DNA of 64,000 bases from CAYZWU01 sp964482235 (GTDB lineage Bacteria > Planctomycetota > B15-G4 > CAYZWU01). Position numbers and translations under genes: made by a program. The notes under the pieces are model-generated. The model made no database searches. It was not told the origin of the DNA and saw only the letters and a list, made by a program, of their open reading frames with translations. The stretch lies in the NCBI GenBank assembly GCA_964482235.1, contig CAYZWU010000017.1, positions 1 to 64,000 on the forward strand. Direction: 5' to 3'. Below, piece by piece: positions 17,838 through 26,710 of the stretch (positions within the stretch are counted from its first letter, which is position 1; every line of letters starts with the position of its first letter).

Positions 17838-19200
17838 AAGAACCTCGCGGCGCACATTCCTGAAAAACGCGGCCATGACAATGGCCGCCCCCACGGTGAT
17901 CACCTCCACAGCGCTCGGCCGGGCTGGAATTCCGCCGGCCTCGGAGCGTGTCACTCTTGGCTTCATCGGCGTGGGGGGACGGGGCAACGCCCTGGCCCAC
18001 TCCTTCCTCAGGATCCCCGAGGCGCAGTGCGTGGCCCTGTCCGACTGCTTCGACTCGCGGCGGAAAAACACGGCCAGGTCCTTCGACGACTTCTACGCGG
18101 GCCGCGACGGCAAGGGCGCGAACAAGGCCTGCTCCACCTACAAAAATTTCCGCGAGCTCCTGGCCCGCGACGACATCGACGGCGTGGTGATCGCCACGCC
18201 GGACCACTGGCACGTCCCGATCGCCATGGCCGCGATCCGCGCGGGCAAGGATGTCTACGTGGAAAAGCCTCTCAGCACGGCGGTCACGTGGAACAAGGCG
18301 ATGCGGGGCGAGGTGCACCGGTACGGCGCCGTGTTCCAGTACGGAACGCAGCAGCGCTCGTCCCACAACTTCCGGTTCGCCTGCGAGCTCGTCCGCAACG
18401 GCTACATCGGCGACCTCGAGCGGATCGAGGTCTGGTGTCCGGGCATGGCGGCGCCGGGCTGGTACGAGAACACCTCAAAGGGGGGCGGCGACCTGGCGCC
18501 GATTCCCGTACCGGAAGACCTCGACTACGACATGTGGATCGGTCCGGCGCCGATGCGGCCCTACACCAAGGACCGGTGCACCCAGTGGGGCGCCTATCAC
18601 GTCTACGACAACGCCCTCGGCTTCATCGCCGGGTGGGGCGTCCATCCCCTCGACATCGCCCAGTGGGGGAACGACACGGAGCTGACCGTGCCGCTCGAGT
18701 ACGAGGGCACGGGGAAGATCCCGGCCGACGGGCTGTTCGATACGATCAGCGACTGGGACATGTTGTGCCGCTACGCCAACGGCGTGAAGCTCAGGTTCAT
18801 GAACGCCAGGGTCGCCAAGAACGTGGTGACCTACCGGCCATTCCTCGATCACGGTACCACCTTTTTCGGAAGCGATGGGTGGGTCAGCGTGGACCGCGGG
18901 AATCCGGGGCTTCACGCCTCTGATCCCAAGCTGCTCGGAGTGAAGCTGAAGCCGGGCGATACACGCCTCTACGCCAGCAACAACCACTACAAGAACTTCG
19001 TCGACTGCATCAGGTCGCGGCGGCGCACCGCAAGCCCGGTGGACCCGGCCGTCCAGTCGGACATCATCTCGCACCTCTGCGACATCTCGATCCGCACGGG
19101 CCGCAAGATCGTCTGGGATCCGGGCAGGGAGGATATCGTCGGCGATGCGTTGGCCTCCCGCATGCTGCACCGCGGGCTGCGGAGCCCCTGGCGGCTCTAG
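17827..19200 (+). CDS. Tat-exported Gfo/Idh/MocA oxidoreductase
   Basis: The protein has 457 residues. SRRTSRRTFLKNAAM at the N-terminus is a twin-arginine signal. The NAD(P)-binding Rossmann fold follows (FIGVGGRGNALAH, then TPDHWHVPIA and VYVEKPLS with the catalytic-region Lys). The C-terminal half is the long form found in planctomycete-type secreted family members (GWGVHPLDIAQWG). Exported members probably carry the cofactor through the Tat system and oxidise or epimerise sugar rings by transient oxidation. The ATG at 17827 follows GGAGGAGAGAG. Coupling with the ThuA/PmoA fusion suggests a joint pathway. Confidence 0.85.
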   Translation: MKSRRTSRRTFLKNAAMTMAAPTVITSTALGRAGIPPASERVTLGFIGVGGRGNALAHSFLRIPEAQCVALSDCFDSRRKNTARSFDDFYAGRDGKGANKACSTYKNFRELLARDDIDGVVIATPDHWHVPIAMAAIRAGKDVYVEKPLSTAVTWNKAMRGEVHRYGAVFQYGTQQRSSHNFRFACELVRNGYIGDLERIEVWCPGMAAPGWYENTSKGGGDLAPIPVPEDLDYDMWIGPAPMRPYTKDRCTQWGAYHVYDNALGFIAGWGVHPLDIAQWGNDTELTVPLEYEGTGKIPADGLFDTISDWDMLCRYANGVKLRFMNARVAKNVVTYRPFLDHGTTFFGSDGWVSVDRGNPGLHASDPKLLGVKLKPGDTRLYASNNHYKNFVDCIRSRRRTASPVDPAVQSDIISHLCDISIRTGRKIVWDPGREDIVGDALASRMLHRGLRSPWRL

Positions 19201-19213
19201 GCCGTTCGAGACA

Positions 19214-20743
19214 TCAGAAGCTGTAGCGGATGCCGGCGAAGATGTTTGAGTTCCGCTCGAACTGGCCGAAGAATGAACGGCTGTCGTTGCCGGCGAAGAC
19301 GTTGCCGCCCGCCTCGAGGGTAAGTGAATCGTTCACCTTGTACGAGACCTGGGGCCTCAGGTAGGCATCCGAATCGGACGGCGAGTAGAAGGTGAAGAGC
19401 GACAGCTCGAGGTTCTGGCCCATCAGGAGCTGGGTCAGGCGAACCGTTGCGACGTGGCGCAGCTCGTCCTGCTCCCTCATGCCGCGCGGCAGGCTTCGCT
19501 CGTAGTCGCCGTGGTCCATCATCCACTCGATGTAGTACTGGAAGCCGGCCGTCAGGTCCCTGGCGATCTCCTGTTCATAGCCGGCGAGGAAGCGGAGTTC
19601 GCTGTTCCGGATCATCGGGTCGCCGCCGCCTGAATCGTCCCGGGAATGGTAGTAGCCCGCCTCGATGTTGCCGATCCCCCTGGCCACGTTGCCCCTGGCG
19701 CTGGCGCCGACGACGGTGAGGGCGGGAAATGTCGCCTGTCCCGTATTCACATCCTGGCCGGCGGGGCTCTTCCAGAATCCGTTGTAACCGTACAGGGCGA
19801 TCTCGTGGCCGCCGAGGTTGGTGTAGAGGCGCAGCGCGATCTCGTCGTCTTCGAGCCAGTCGTTAGGGATCCGGGCGCGGACCGGCAGGTCGTCTCCCGA
19901 GCGGCGGCCCGCGCCGGCGTTCCAGAAGGAGATCCGCCTGCCGTCGATGAAGCGGTCGGCGTCGAGGCGAGGCGTGTAGACGACGTCGAGGTTGGCGCTC
20001 CCGCCGAAGAACGATCCCTTCACCGCGTCCGACGGGGCCTTGAGGTACTCCTCGTCCCTCCCGATGAAGAAGGAGTTCCAGTCCTTGGGAAATAGATCGT
20101 TGATGAAAAGAAGGTCTCCCGTGCCCCAGGTCAGGATCTGCCGGCCCGCCTCGATGTCCATGAAGTCGACGGGAGAGAACGCCAGGCTCGCCTCCCTGAG
20201 ATCGAGCCACCCTTCTCCCTTCTCCAGGCGGATGTCGCGGTGATCGGCCACGTGATCGTAGAGGATGTCGCCGGTGAGGTGAAGAGCCGCACTGGACCAC
20301 GCTTTTTCCAGCTCGAGCTGGAGGCGGCTCTCGCCGATCGACATGTCCTTCTCGTACCGGTCCTGACGGACCCTGTAGCCGGCACGCGCCTCGAGAAAGC
20401 CGTTCAGTTCAAAATCCAGCCGGTCGAGAAGCCTGTCCGCGTTTCCCGGTTCCTCCGTTTCGTCATCGCCTTCCAGGCCCGCGGGCAGGGCCGGCTCGTC
20501 ATCCTCCTCCAGAAGGCCTTCGGGCAGGCCGGGCTCCTCTTCGTTCTCATCCTTGAGGCCTGCCGGCAGTCCAGGTTCTTCCTCGTCCTGCAGCCCGGCG
20601 GGAAGCGCCGGCTCCTCCTGCTCCTCCTCGCCCAGCCCAGTGGGCAGGGCCGGCTCGTCCTGGGCAAAGAGGGGCAGCGGGAGCGACAGGAGCAAGCCGA
20701 AGGCCAGGGCGGCCGGCAGGAAAGGCATTGCGTTTCTATTCAT
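19214..20743 (-). CDS. Outer-membrane beta-barrel protein with acidic EPALPAGL repeats
   Basis: The 509-residue precursor has a clear signal peptide (PFLPAALAFGLLLSLPLPLFAQ). Five copies of EP(A/G)LP(T/A/E)GL, separated by 4-6 acidic residues, occupy about 26-98. The remaining ~400 residues alternate hydrophobic and polar residues with aromatic belts and end in IRYSF, as expected for an outer-membrane barrel. It resembles DUF1302/alginate-export type channels in feel, but the family is not certain. The start was chosen at the MNRNAM signal peptide; the open frame continues upstream without a better start. Last gene of the sigma-54 operon, so it is the likely outer-membrane exit for the MMPL transporter. 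Confidence 0.72.
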   Translation of the reverse strand: MNRNAMPFLPAALAFGLLLSLPLPLFAQDEPALPTGLGEEEQEEPALPAGLQDEEEPGLPAGLKDENEEEPGLPEGLLEEDDEPALPAGLEGDDETEEPGNADRLLDRLDFELNGFLEARAGYRVRQDRYEKDMSIGESRLQLELEKAWSSAALHLTGDILYDHVADHRDIRLEKGEGWLDLREASLAFSPVDFMDIEAGRQILTWGTGDLLFINDLFPKDWNSFFIGRDEEYLKAPSDAVKGSFFGGSANLDVVYTPRLDADRFIDGRRISFWNAGAGRRSGDDLPVRARIPNDWLEDDEIALRLYTNLGGHEIALYGYNGFWKSPAGQDVNTGQATFPALTVVGASARGNVARGIGNIEAGYYHSRDDSGGGDPMIRNSELRFLAGYEQEIARDLTAGFQYYIEWMMDHGDYERSLPRGMREQDELRHVATVRLTQLLMGQNLELSLFTFYSPSDSDAYLRPQVSYKVNDSLTLEAGGNVFAGNDSRSFFGQFERNSNIFAGIRYSF

Positions 20744-20757
20744 GAGAGACCCGCTTC

Positions 20758-21621
20758 CTACTTGAGATGCTTCCTGGGGGCGCGCCTCAGGAAACGCTCG
20801 GTGAAGATCTCGTCGGGCAGGTCGACGTCGTACTTCACGCCTCTGTACTCGAGCGTGGTCTCCCCGCCGGTCCGCAGATCCTTCATCCGGGACTTCACGA
20901 CAGTGTGGTACCCCTGGATCTTCTCGACGCCGAGCGCCTCGTAGACCCGGAGCTTCTTGCCCTCCTTGTCGTAATACTCGGTCTTCACCGCGAGAAAGGT
21001 CTTCTTGTGGATCCACATCTTGAAAAAGGAGAACTCCACCTCGTCGGGCTTCTTCGGCGTGTTCTTCAGCACGTAGTAGTTCTTCGTCGTTTCGACGAGC
21101 TCGTGCCTGTCCGCATCGATGCTTCGCCCCGAGACGTCCTCGTAGAAGAAATCGGATCCCACGAAGCTGGTGCGCTTGTCCGTGGCCGCGATCCGCTTGA
21201 CCAGGTCGAGGCCGGGCATGTAGAGCCACCGGTCGTCGGGCCGTTCGTCCACGTGCTTCCAGACCATGAAGACCATCTTGTTCACGTCGGCGGGCCGCTG
21301 GAAGTAGACGTAGTACTTCTGGTCCTTGCAGAAGGAATCGGCGTCGCCCTCCGCCTGGCCCTCGGGCGCCGGCTCGTCCCGGCGGAGGATGATGAAGGCC
21401 CGCGTGCGCTTTCTTCCCTGCTTGTCCGTGATGGTCATGGAGACCTCGGCCCGTCCGTCCTTTCCCTTGTAGTAGGCCGCCCGGTTCGTTCTGTCCACGA
21501 TCTCGTCGACCGAGGGGATCTTCTTCGATTCCCCGGCCTGGGCCTGCAGCGGGCTCGCGCTCGTCATGGCGATCAGAAGGAGAGGCGCGAGAAAAGTCGT
21601 GAAGCTCTTTGGCGTGATCAT
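20758..21621 (-). CDS. Periplasmic outer-membrane lipoprotein-sorting (LolA-like) protein
   Basis: The 287-residue protein has a signal peptide ending SPLQAQA, then a LolA/LolB-like fold (GRAEVSMTITDKQG, SDFFYEDVSG, EYYDKEGKKLRVYEA). Proteins of this kind are often encoded beside MMPL/RND transporters and are thought to carry hydrophobic cargo across the periplasm. It overlaps the transporter gene by 4 nt and is followed 14 nt later by the outer-membrane barrel gene. The arrangement suggests a chain from inner membrane to outer membrane. Cargo (lipid or hydrophobic metabolite) is inferred. Confidence 0.85.
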   Translation of the reverse strand: MITPKSFTTFLAPLLLIAMTSASPLQAQAGESKKIPSVDEIVDRTNRAAYYKGKDGRAEVSMTITDKQGRKRTRAFIILRRDEPAPEGQAEGDADSFCKDQKYYVYFQRPADVNKMVFMVWKHVDERPDDRWLYMPGLDLVKRIAATDKRTSFVGSDFFYEDVSGRSIDADRHELVETTKNYYVLKNTPKKPDEVEFSFFKMWIHKKTFLAVKTEYYDKEGKKLRVYEALGVEKIQGYHTVVKSRMKDLRTGGETTLEYRGVKYDVDLPDEIFTERFLRRAPRKHLK

Positions 21622-24503
21622 TCTATCTCATCCTTGTTCGACGGGGCCGGTTCGTGGCAGTTCCTGAAACGCCGCGTGAAGTAGCAGACGGCGGCCAGGA
21701 CGAGGATCATTCCCACGCTCGGCCAGGTTAACACGTTCCATCCGATGGAGAGGAACTGGTGCGCGTTGATAATCACCAGCGCCGCCAGTGCCGCTCCCGA
21801 AAAAACGATCGTACCGCATCGGCACATCTTGCCTTGTTTCTCAGAGGCCGGAAAGAGCCAGCGCTCGAGACGGGCGATCAGGGCCGGCAGGATCAGCAGC
21901 GAGGCCAGGCCGGCAACGAAGAGGATGGCGGCGATGAACATGCCCACCGTCTGGTAGGGGACCAGCGGCGCCAGGAGGAGGGGTAAAAAGCCCACACCCA
22001 CCACCACGACGTTGCGGGCGATCGCCCGGGCCGGCTCGCCGAAGACCGCTCCGGTCGCATTCTTCCACGAGCCGTGCCGCTCGCGGAGGTTGCGGCTTCG
22101 CGTCAGGAAATGGATCGCGTAGTCCACGGCCAGCCCGATGCTCAGCGAGGAGAGGACGGCCACAGGCATGTCGTAGTCTTTTCCGACGAGGCCGATCAGG
22201 CCGTAGATCAGGGCGATGGTCACGGTGAGCGGGATCATGGAGAGGATCCCCCAGAGGGCGGACCGGTAGACCAGAGTCATCATGAGGAACACGATGAGGA
22301 AGCTGCCCAGGAAAGCCTGGAGCATGCCGCTGACCATCTTCTCCTGCCAGACCACGTTGATGTAGGTCAGCCCGAACCACCGTTGCTCCAGGGCAACGGG
22401 CGGCGGGTTGTCCGCGACGAAGCGATCCACTGCATCGGCCACCTCTGCCATGTCGGAGTTGTCCCCGCTCTTGAGCTGGGCCCAGATCACCGTTTTCCTG
22501 TAGTCCGGGGTGACGAAGTGCCAGAGGTCGTCCTTCCGGTGGCTGCTCTGGAACTGCATCAGGCACTGGCCCACAGTGGCGGGGCGATCGGGGATCCTGA
22601 ACTGCTCCTCCGCGCCGTCGAGGAGATCGCGATGCACCGTCTTGACGATGTCGGGAAGGGAATTGCTCTTGCCCACGGCATTCGAGTCATCGAGATGCGC
22701 TTGAAGAGCTGCCACGTACTCCAGGGCCTCGGGCTGCTTGAAGACCTCGCGCCGCCCTTTTTCCCTGCTGATGAGAAGAAGCGCCTCGTTCCAGGGGGCG
22801 AAGGTCTCGTCTTCCATTTCCATCCGGGCTGCAAAGGCATCGAGCTCGTCGAGCATCTCCTCGAGGCTCGAAGCCCGGCTTCCGAGACGCAAAGCCTCAT
22901 CGCGCAAGGCGGGGAACACGGTTTCCGTGCCATCCACTTCCTCTTCGCGGAGCACCTTCTCCTGCGACGTGATTCGATCGGCCAGCTCGGCGGCATAGGC
23001 TTCCGGTTTCTTTTCCTCTTCCATTGCTTCCAGGGCCAGGTAGGCCATGTAGGTGCCGCCGAAATGCTCGTTCAGCACCCTGTCCGCCTCCCGAATCGGA
23101 TGGGAAGCCTGGAACCACTTTGTGGGATTGTCGTTGATTGTGATCTTCGTGATGCCAAAGACGGCGACGAGCGTCACGATCAGGAAGAAGAGGAGCACGC
23201 CCCTGGACCGGAGAAAGGTGAACCGCCCCGTCCTCGCGAGAAGACGGGAGAGGAGACTGCGCGGCGCCTCGTGGTCCGATCCGGGAGCGTGCCCGAAATT
23301 CTTCAGCGATTTCTCGGGAATGAGCATGATGTAGGCCGGGATGAACACCACGGTGCAGAACCAGGCGCAGAGGACGCCGAAGGCCACGAAGAGGCCGAAG
23401 ATCTGAACCGGCGGTATCGGGGTCAGGGCCAGGGATGCGAACCCCACCGCCGTGGTGAGCGACGTGTAGAGCATCGGGCGGTTGAGCGTATTCATCACGT
23501 CGACGATCGTCGCCCTCCGGTCCTTCTTCTCCGGGTAGCGGTCGAAGAACTCGGAGAGGATGTGCACCGCGTCGAGCACGGCGATCGGCATGATGAAGAT
23601 CGGGATCATGGAGCTCATGATGTGGATCGTGTTGCCCGTGATCACGAGCAGCCCCATGGTGAGGATCACCGAGACCATCGCCACGATCATGGGAGAGAGG
23701 ACCAGCACGAACTTGCGGAAGAAGAAGAGCATGAGCAGGAAGATGATCACCATGGCCACGGGCGCCGAGACGGCCATCTGCTTGAACATCTCCACGCCGA
23801 AGGTGTCCTCGGCCACGGGAAGTCCGGTGATGAAGTAGCGCTCGTCGCCCGTGAAGCCGGCGATCTTCTCCTTCAGCTTCGTGTAGATCGTGTAGCTCAG
23901 GTCCTTCGACGTGATGGGAAGGTAGAGGCAGAGCGCCTTGCCGTCCTCGGACAGGACCGTTCCGTTCAGGAAGGGGATCCGCTCCGCCTTGCGCCGGACC
24001 TCGATCGCTTCCTCCCGCGTTTCCGGCGGTGCGGCCATGAGCCAGTCGAACCTGACCTCGCCCGGACCTGCGGGCTCCATGCTGTCCACGAGGGATGGGG
24101 CGATCAGATCGACTGCGATCACACCGACCTCCTGATCCGGATCGTCCTCGTCGGGCCAGTGAAGCGATGCGGCATACCGGGTCAGCTCGTGGATCTTCCG
24201 CAGCGAATCCGGATTGAAGACGCCGTCGGGATCCTTCTCGTTCACCACGCCGAGGACGACCATGTCGTACAGCGACATCTCCTCCTTCATCCGGTCGTGA
24301 AAGACGCGCACCGCCTCGTCGTGGGCGAGCATGTTCTCCGGATCGGTGTCCACGGCCACGGGATGGAGAAAGGGAAAAGCCCGGGGCCAGAGGGTCGGCA
24401 GCAGGGCGCCCACGGCAAAGAGGAGAGTCATGGCCACCATGACGATCGTGATCAACCGAGGGCGGTTGATCGGAATATTGAAGAGGTTCGGTGACGCTTT
24501 CAT
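21618..24503 (-). CDS. MMPL/RND-superfamily transporter
   Basis: This 961-residue inner-membrane protein has the duplicated RND layout: TM1, a large periplasmic loop, TM2-6 including a sterol-sensing-like region (IPIFIMPIAVLDAVHI), then TM7, a second loop and TM8-12 (SLSIGLAVDYAIHFLTR). The paired GxxxDY(A)xH segments correspond to the proton-relay helices of predicted RND exporters. No membrane-fusion protein is nearby, consistent with lipid or hydrophobe exporters of the HpnN/MMPL type. A ribosome site AAGGAAAATGAA precedes the start. It lies between a DUF302 gene and a LolA-like gene in one operon. Confidence 0.9.
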   Translation of the reverse strand: MKASPNLFNIPINRPRLITIVMVAMTLLFAVGALLPTLWPRAFPFLHPVAVDTDPENMLAHDEAVRVFHDRMKEEMSLYDMVVLGVVNEKDPDGVFNPDSLRKIHELTRYAASLHWPDEDDPDQEVGVIAVDLIAPSLVDSMEPAGPGEVRFDWLMAAPPETREEAIEVRRKAERIPFLNGTVLSEDGKALCLYLPITSKDLSYTIYTKLKEKIAGFTGDERYFITGLPVAEDTFGVEMFKQMAVSAPVAMVIIFLLMLFFFRKFVLVLSPMIVAMVSVILTMGLLVITGNTIHIMSSMIPIFIMPIAVLDAVHILSEFFDRYPEKKDRRATIVDVMNTLNRPMLYTSLTTAVGFASLALTPIPPVQIFGLFVAFGVLCAWFCTVVFIPAYIMLIPEKSLKNFGHAPGSDHEAPRSLLSRLLARTGRFTFLRSRGVLLFFLIVTLVAVFGITKITINDNPTKWFQASHPIREADRVLNEHFGGTYMAYLALEAMEEEKKPEAYAAELADRITSQEKVLREEEVDGTETVFPALRDEALRLGSRASSLEEMLDELDAFAARMEMEDETFAPWNEALLLISREKGRREVFKQPEALEYVAALQAHLDDSNAVGKSNSLPDIVKTVHRDLLDGAEEQFRIPDRPATVGQCLMQFQSSHRKDDLWHFVTPDYRKTVIWAQLKSGDNSDMAEVADAVDRFVADNPPPVALEQRWFGLTYINVVWQEKMVSGMLQAFLGSFLIVFLMMTLVYRSALWGILSMIPLTVTIALIYGLIGLVGKDYDMPVAVLSSLSIGLAVDYAIHFLTRSRNLRERHGSWKNATGAVFGEPARAIARNVVVVGVGFLPLLLAPLVPYQTVGMFIAAILFVAGLASLLILPALIARLERWLFPASEKQGKMCRCGTIVFSGAALAALVIINAHQFLSIGWNVLTWPSVGMILVLAAVCYFTRRFRNCHEPAPSNKDEIE

Positions 24504-24544
24504 TTCATTTTCCTTCTTTTGACCGCCTGTTCACGGCGATCAGC

Positions 24545-25039
24545 TCATTTCCCTTCGAGTACGGCGGACAGGATCTTCTCTTCCTCGCTGGAGACCGATC
24601 CTCCCATGACCCGGCTGACGGTCCCTCCGAACACCTTCCCCATCAATCCGGTGTTCATCTTGGATATCTTGACGGCGCCGTCTTCGCCCTGATACACGGC
24701 AATGGTGCAGGGCATCAGGCAAGCCAGATGACGGTCGTCCTCGAGGACTTCCGCGGCGTAAGGCGGCTTGCAGAGCTCGATCAGCCTGACCTTCGGACCG
24801 AAATCGACGCCGTTCTTCTTCATGGACTTGTTGAGATCCCTGGATCCAGCAACGACCCAGCCGTTCTCCTTGATCGACCGCTCCAGGCCGGCCACGGTTT
24901 CGTCGAAGCCCAGGGGGCTGTCATGCTCGGTGATCATGAGGGTACGCATGCCGATGACAACGAGCAGCAGGGTGATGACGATACCGGCTGCCGCTCCCAG
25001 AAGGAGGAATCCCAGGTTTCGGGTTTTGATCTTTTTCAT
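24545..25039 (-). CDS. Membrane-anchored DUF302 protein
   Basis: The 164-residue protein has one N-terminal transmembrane helix (LGFLLLGAAAGIVITLLLVV) and a C-terminal DUF302 domain (residues about 45-160; FDETVAGLERSIKENGWVV, ELCKPPYAAEVL, CTIAVYQ). DUF302 proteins are of unknown function and sometimes occur with redox or export genes. The ATG at 25039 is chosen because GGAGA sits 8 nt upstream; an in-frame TTG at 25054 would itself be part of that site. It is the first gene behind the sigma-54 promoter. Confidence 0.85.
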   Translation of the reverse strand: MKKIKTRNLGFLLLGAAAGIVITLLLVVIGMRTLMITEHDSPLGFDETVAGLERSIKENGWVVAGSRDLNKSMKKNGVDFGPKVRLIELCKPPYAAEVLEDDRHLACLMPCTIAVYQGEDGAVKISKMNTGLMGKVFGGTVSRVMGGSVSSEEEKILSAVLEGK

Positions 25040-25090
25040 CACATCTTTCTCCAAATACCATGTACATTCTGGTTCATGCCATCACTTATC

Positions 25091-25106
25091 GCAAGAGGAG
25101 TGCCAG
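25091..25106 (-). promoter_or_regulatory. Sigma-54 (-24/-12) promoter for the DUF302-MMPL operon
   Basis: On the minus strand the sequence CTGGCACTCCTCTTGC gives GG at -25/-24 (25104-25103) and GC at -13/-12 (25092-25091), exactly the spacing required, within a near-consensus TGGCAC-N5-TTGC. Transcription would start near 25079, about 40 nt before the DUF302 ATG. A sigma-54 activator gene lies immediately upstream, with a TGCA array between. Confidence 0.85.
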
Positions 25107-25203
25107 GAAAATCAGAAAAATGTACGGTTATTTAATTTCTTGTCAGATAGGTGTTTGTGGTTTCTGTTTGATGAGGGGGGCTGACTGATGGCTCAGGTAA
25201 TCA

Positions 25204-25248
25204 TGCAGTGTTGCACGATTGCATGGCGTGCAGTCATGCAGTTCTGCA
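25204..25248. promoter_or_regulatory. Six-fold TGCA array, probable upstream activator sites
   Basis: TGCA starts at 25204, 25212, 25220, 25229, 25237 and 25245, with spacers of 4, 4, 5, 4 and 4 bp. Two near-identical 20-mers, TCATGCAGTNNTGCACGATT (25201-25220 and 25234-25253), lie 33 bp apart, about three helical turns. The array is 125-170 bp upstream of the inferred sigma-54 start site and directly after the activator's stop codon, the usual place for enhancer sites of a sigma-54 activator. Confidence 0.75.
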
Positions 25249-25251
25249 CGA

Positions 25252-26643
25252 TTATTTCCTGGGACGGGCTCTTCCGTCTCGACGGGGAGTCTCGATCCCC
25301 AGCGCGCGGATCTTCCGGTACAGGGTGGAAGGATGCATGCCCAGCGTCTTGGCCGTGGCCCGGCGGTTCCAGTCGTTCTTCTCGAGCGTGACAACGATGA
25401 GCTGCGATTCCACCTCGTTCATGTTCCGGGAGAAGGGGACTTCGGGCGCGGAGGCGGATCCAACCAGCTCCTGCGGGAGATGGTCCGTCTCGATGATGCC
25501 GCCCGGGCAGAGGGCGAAGGCGTGCTCCAGGATGTTCTCGAGCTCGCGGACGTTGCCGGCGAAAGGGTGACGTATCAGGAGCTGAAGCACGTCGCCGGCC
25601 ATCCCCTCGATCTGCCTGCCCTTGACCCGGTTGAACCGCTCGATCATGTGGTCCACAAGGAGGGGGATGTCCTCGCGCCGCTCCCGCAGCGGCGGAAGCG
25701 TCACGTTGAGCACGCTGAGCCTGTAGAAGAGGTCCTCCCGGAACCTCCCCTTCGCCACCTCGTCCTTCAGCGTCCTGTTGGTGGCTGCGATGAAGCGGAC
25801 ATCGGCCTTGACGGGCTTCATCGCGCCCAGGGGATGGTAGGTCTTCTCCTGGAGGAGCCTGAGGAACTTCGCCTGGACGCCGGGCGACATCTCGCCGATC
25901 TCGTCGAGGAAGAGGATTCCCATCTCCGCTGCGGTGACCTGCCCCGGCTTGTCCTTCCTGGCGTCGGTGAAGGCGCCGGCCCTGTAGCCGAACAGCTCCG
26001 ACTCGAGCAGGGTCTCGGGCAGGGCGCCGCAGTTCACGATGACGAGCGGCCCTTCCCTTCGGGGTGATTCGTGGTGCAGGGCGTGGGCGACCAGCTCCTT
26101 GCCCGTCCCGCTTTCACCCTGGATCAGGACCGTGGCTTCGCTCTGCGCCATGGGCGGCAGGGTGGAGAAGATCCGCCGCATCGCCTCGGACTTGCCCACG
26201 ATGTGATGGAAGGAGTAGGCGCCCTCGATCTCCCGCCGCAGTTCCACCATCTCGCTCAGGTCGCGGATCGCCGCCATTCCGCCGATGATCCTGTCCATCG
26301 AATCGCGCACCAGGGACGTGGAAATGCTGATTGGGATCTTCTTGCCGTTCCGTTGCACCAGGTGGAGGGATCTGTTGGTGATCGGATTGCCGCTTGCCAG
26401 GGTCTCGCCTATGGCGCAGAGAGTCTGGCACGTCTCCTCGTGAATGATCTCGGCGTACGGCCTGCCCAGGGCTTCCTCCTGCTTCACTCCCGTAATCCTT
26501 TCGGCGGATGGATTGAAGAAGAGAACGTTCAGCTCCAGGTCGACGGCAAGCACGCCTTCGGAAATGGAGCTGCAGATGCTCTTGAGCAGCACCTTCTCGG
26601 CAAAGGGGCAGTCCGGGTCGCGTTTACCGTTTTCAGATGTCAT
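25252..26643 (-). CDS. PAS-domain sigma-54-dependent transcriptional activator
   Basis: The protein has 463 residues from the ATG at 26643 (a TTG 18 nt upstream is the alternative; neither has a strong ribosome site). A PAS sensor (about 20-125) is followed by an AAA+ domain with Walker A GESGTGKE, the sigma-54 loop as GAFTDA rather than GAFTGA, Walker B FLDEIGEM, and R-finger region FREDLFYRL. It ends in a Fis-type helix-turn-helix (NRRATAKTLGMHPSTLYRKI). There is no receiver domain, so control is through the PAS domain, not an obvious two-component partner. It should activate the adjacent sigma-54 promoter. Confidence 0.92.
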   Translation of the reverse strand: MTSENGKRDPDCPFAEKVLLKSICSSISEGVLAVDLELNVLFFNPSAERITGVKQEEALGRPYAEIIHEETCQTLCAIGETLASGNPITNRSLHLVQRNGKKIPISISTSLVRDSMDRIIGGMAAIRDLSEMVELRREIEGAYSFHHIVGKSEAMRRIFSTLPPMAQSEATVLIQGESGTGKELVAHALHHESPRREGPLVIVNCGALPETLLESELFGYRAGAFTDARKDKPGQVTAAEMGILFLDEIGEMSPGVQAKFLRLLQEKTYHPLGAMKPVKADVRFIAATNRTLKDEVAKGRFREDLFYRLSVLNVTLPPLRERREDIPLLVDHMIERFNRVKGRQIEGMAGDVLQLLIRHPFAGNVRELENILEHAFALCPGGIIETDHLPQELVGSASAPEVPFSRNMNEVESQLIVVTLEKNDWNRRATAKTLGMHPSTLYRKIRALGIETPRRDGRARPRK

Positions 26644-26710
26644 GATGGAATCATTACTCAAAAAGCCGCTGCCTGTTCAACCCTGGTTCCCGTCGCGGAG
26701 CGGGCGGTCC

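Noticed and set aside
15708..18071. 787-codon open frame on the minus strand
   Set aside because: Antisense to the HEAT/ThuA/PmoA gene; Arg/Val/Glu-rich low-information protein without a family.
22074..24494. 806-codon open frame on the plus strand
   Set aside because: Antisense to the MMPL transporter, whose membrane topology and motifs are clear.
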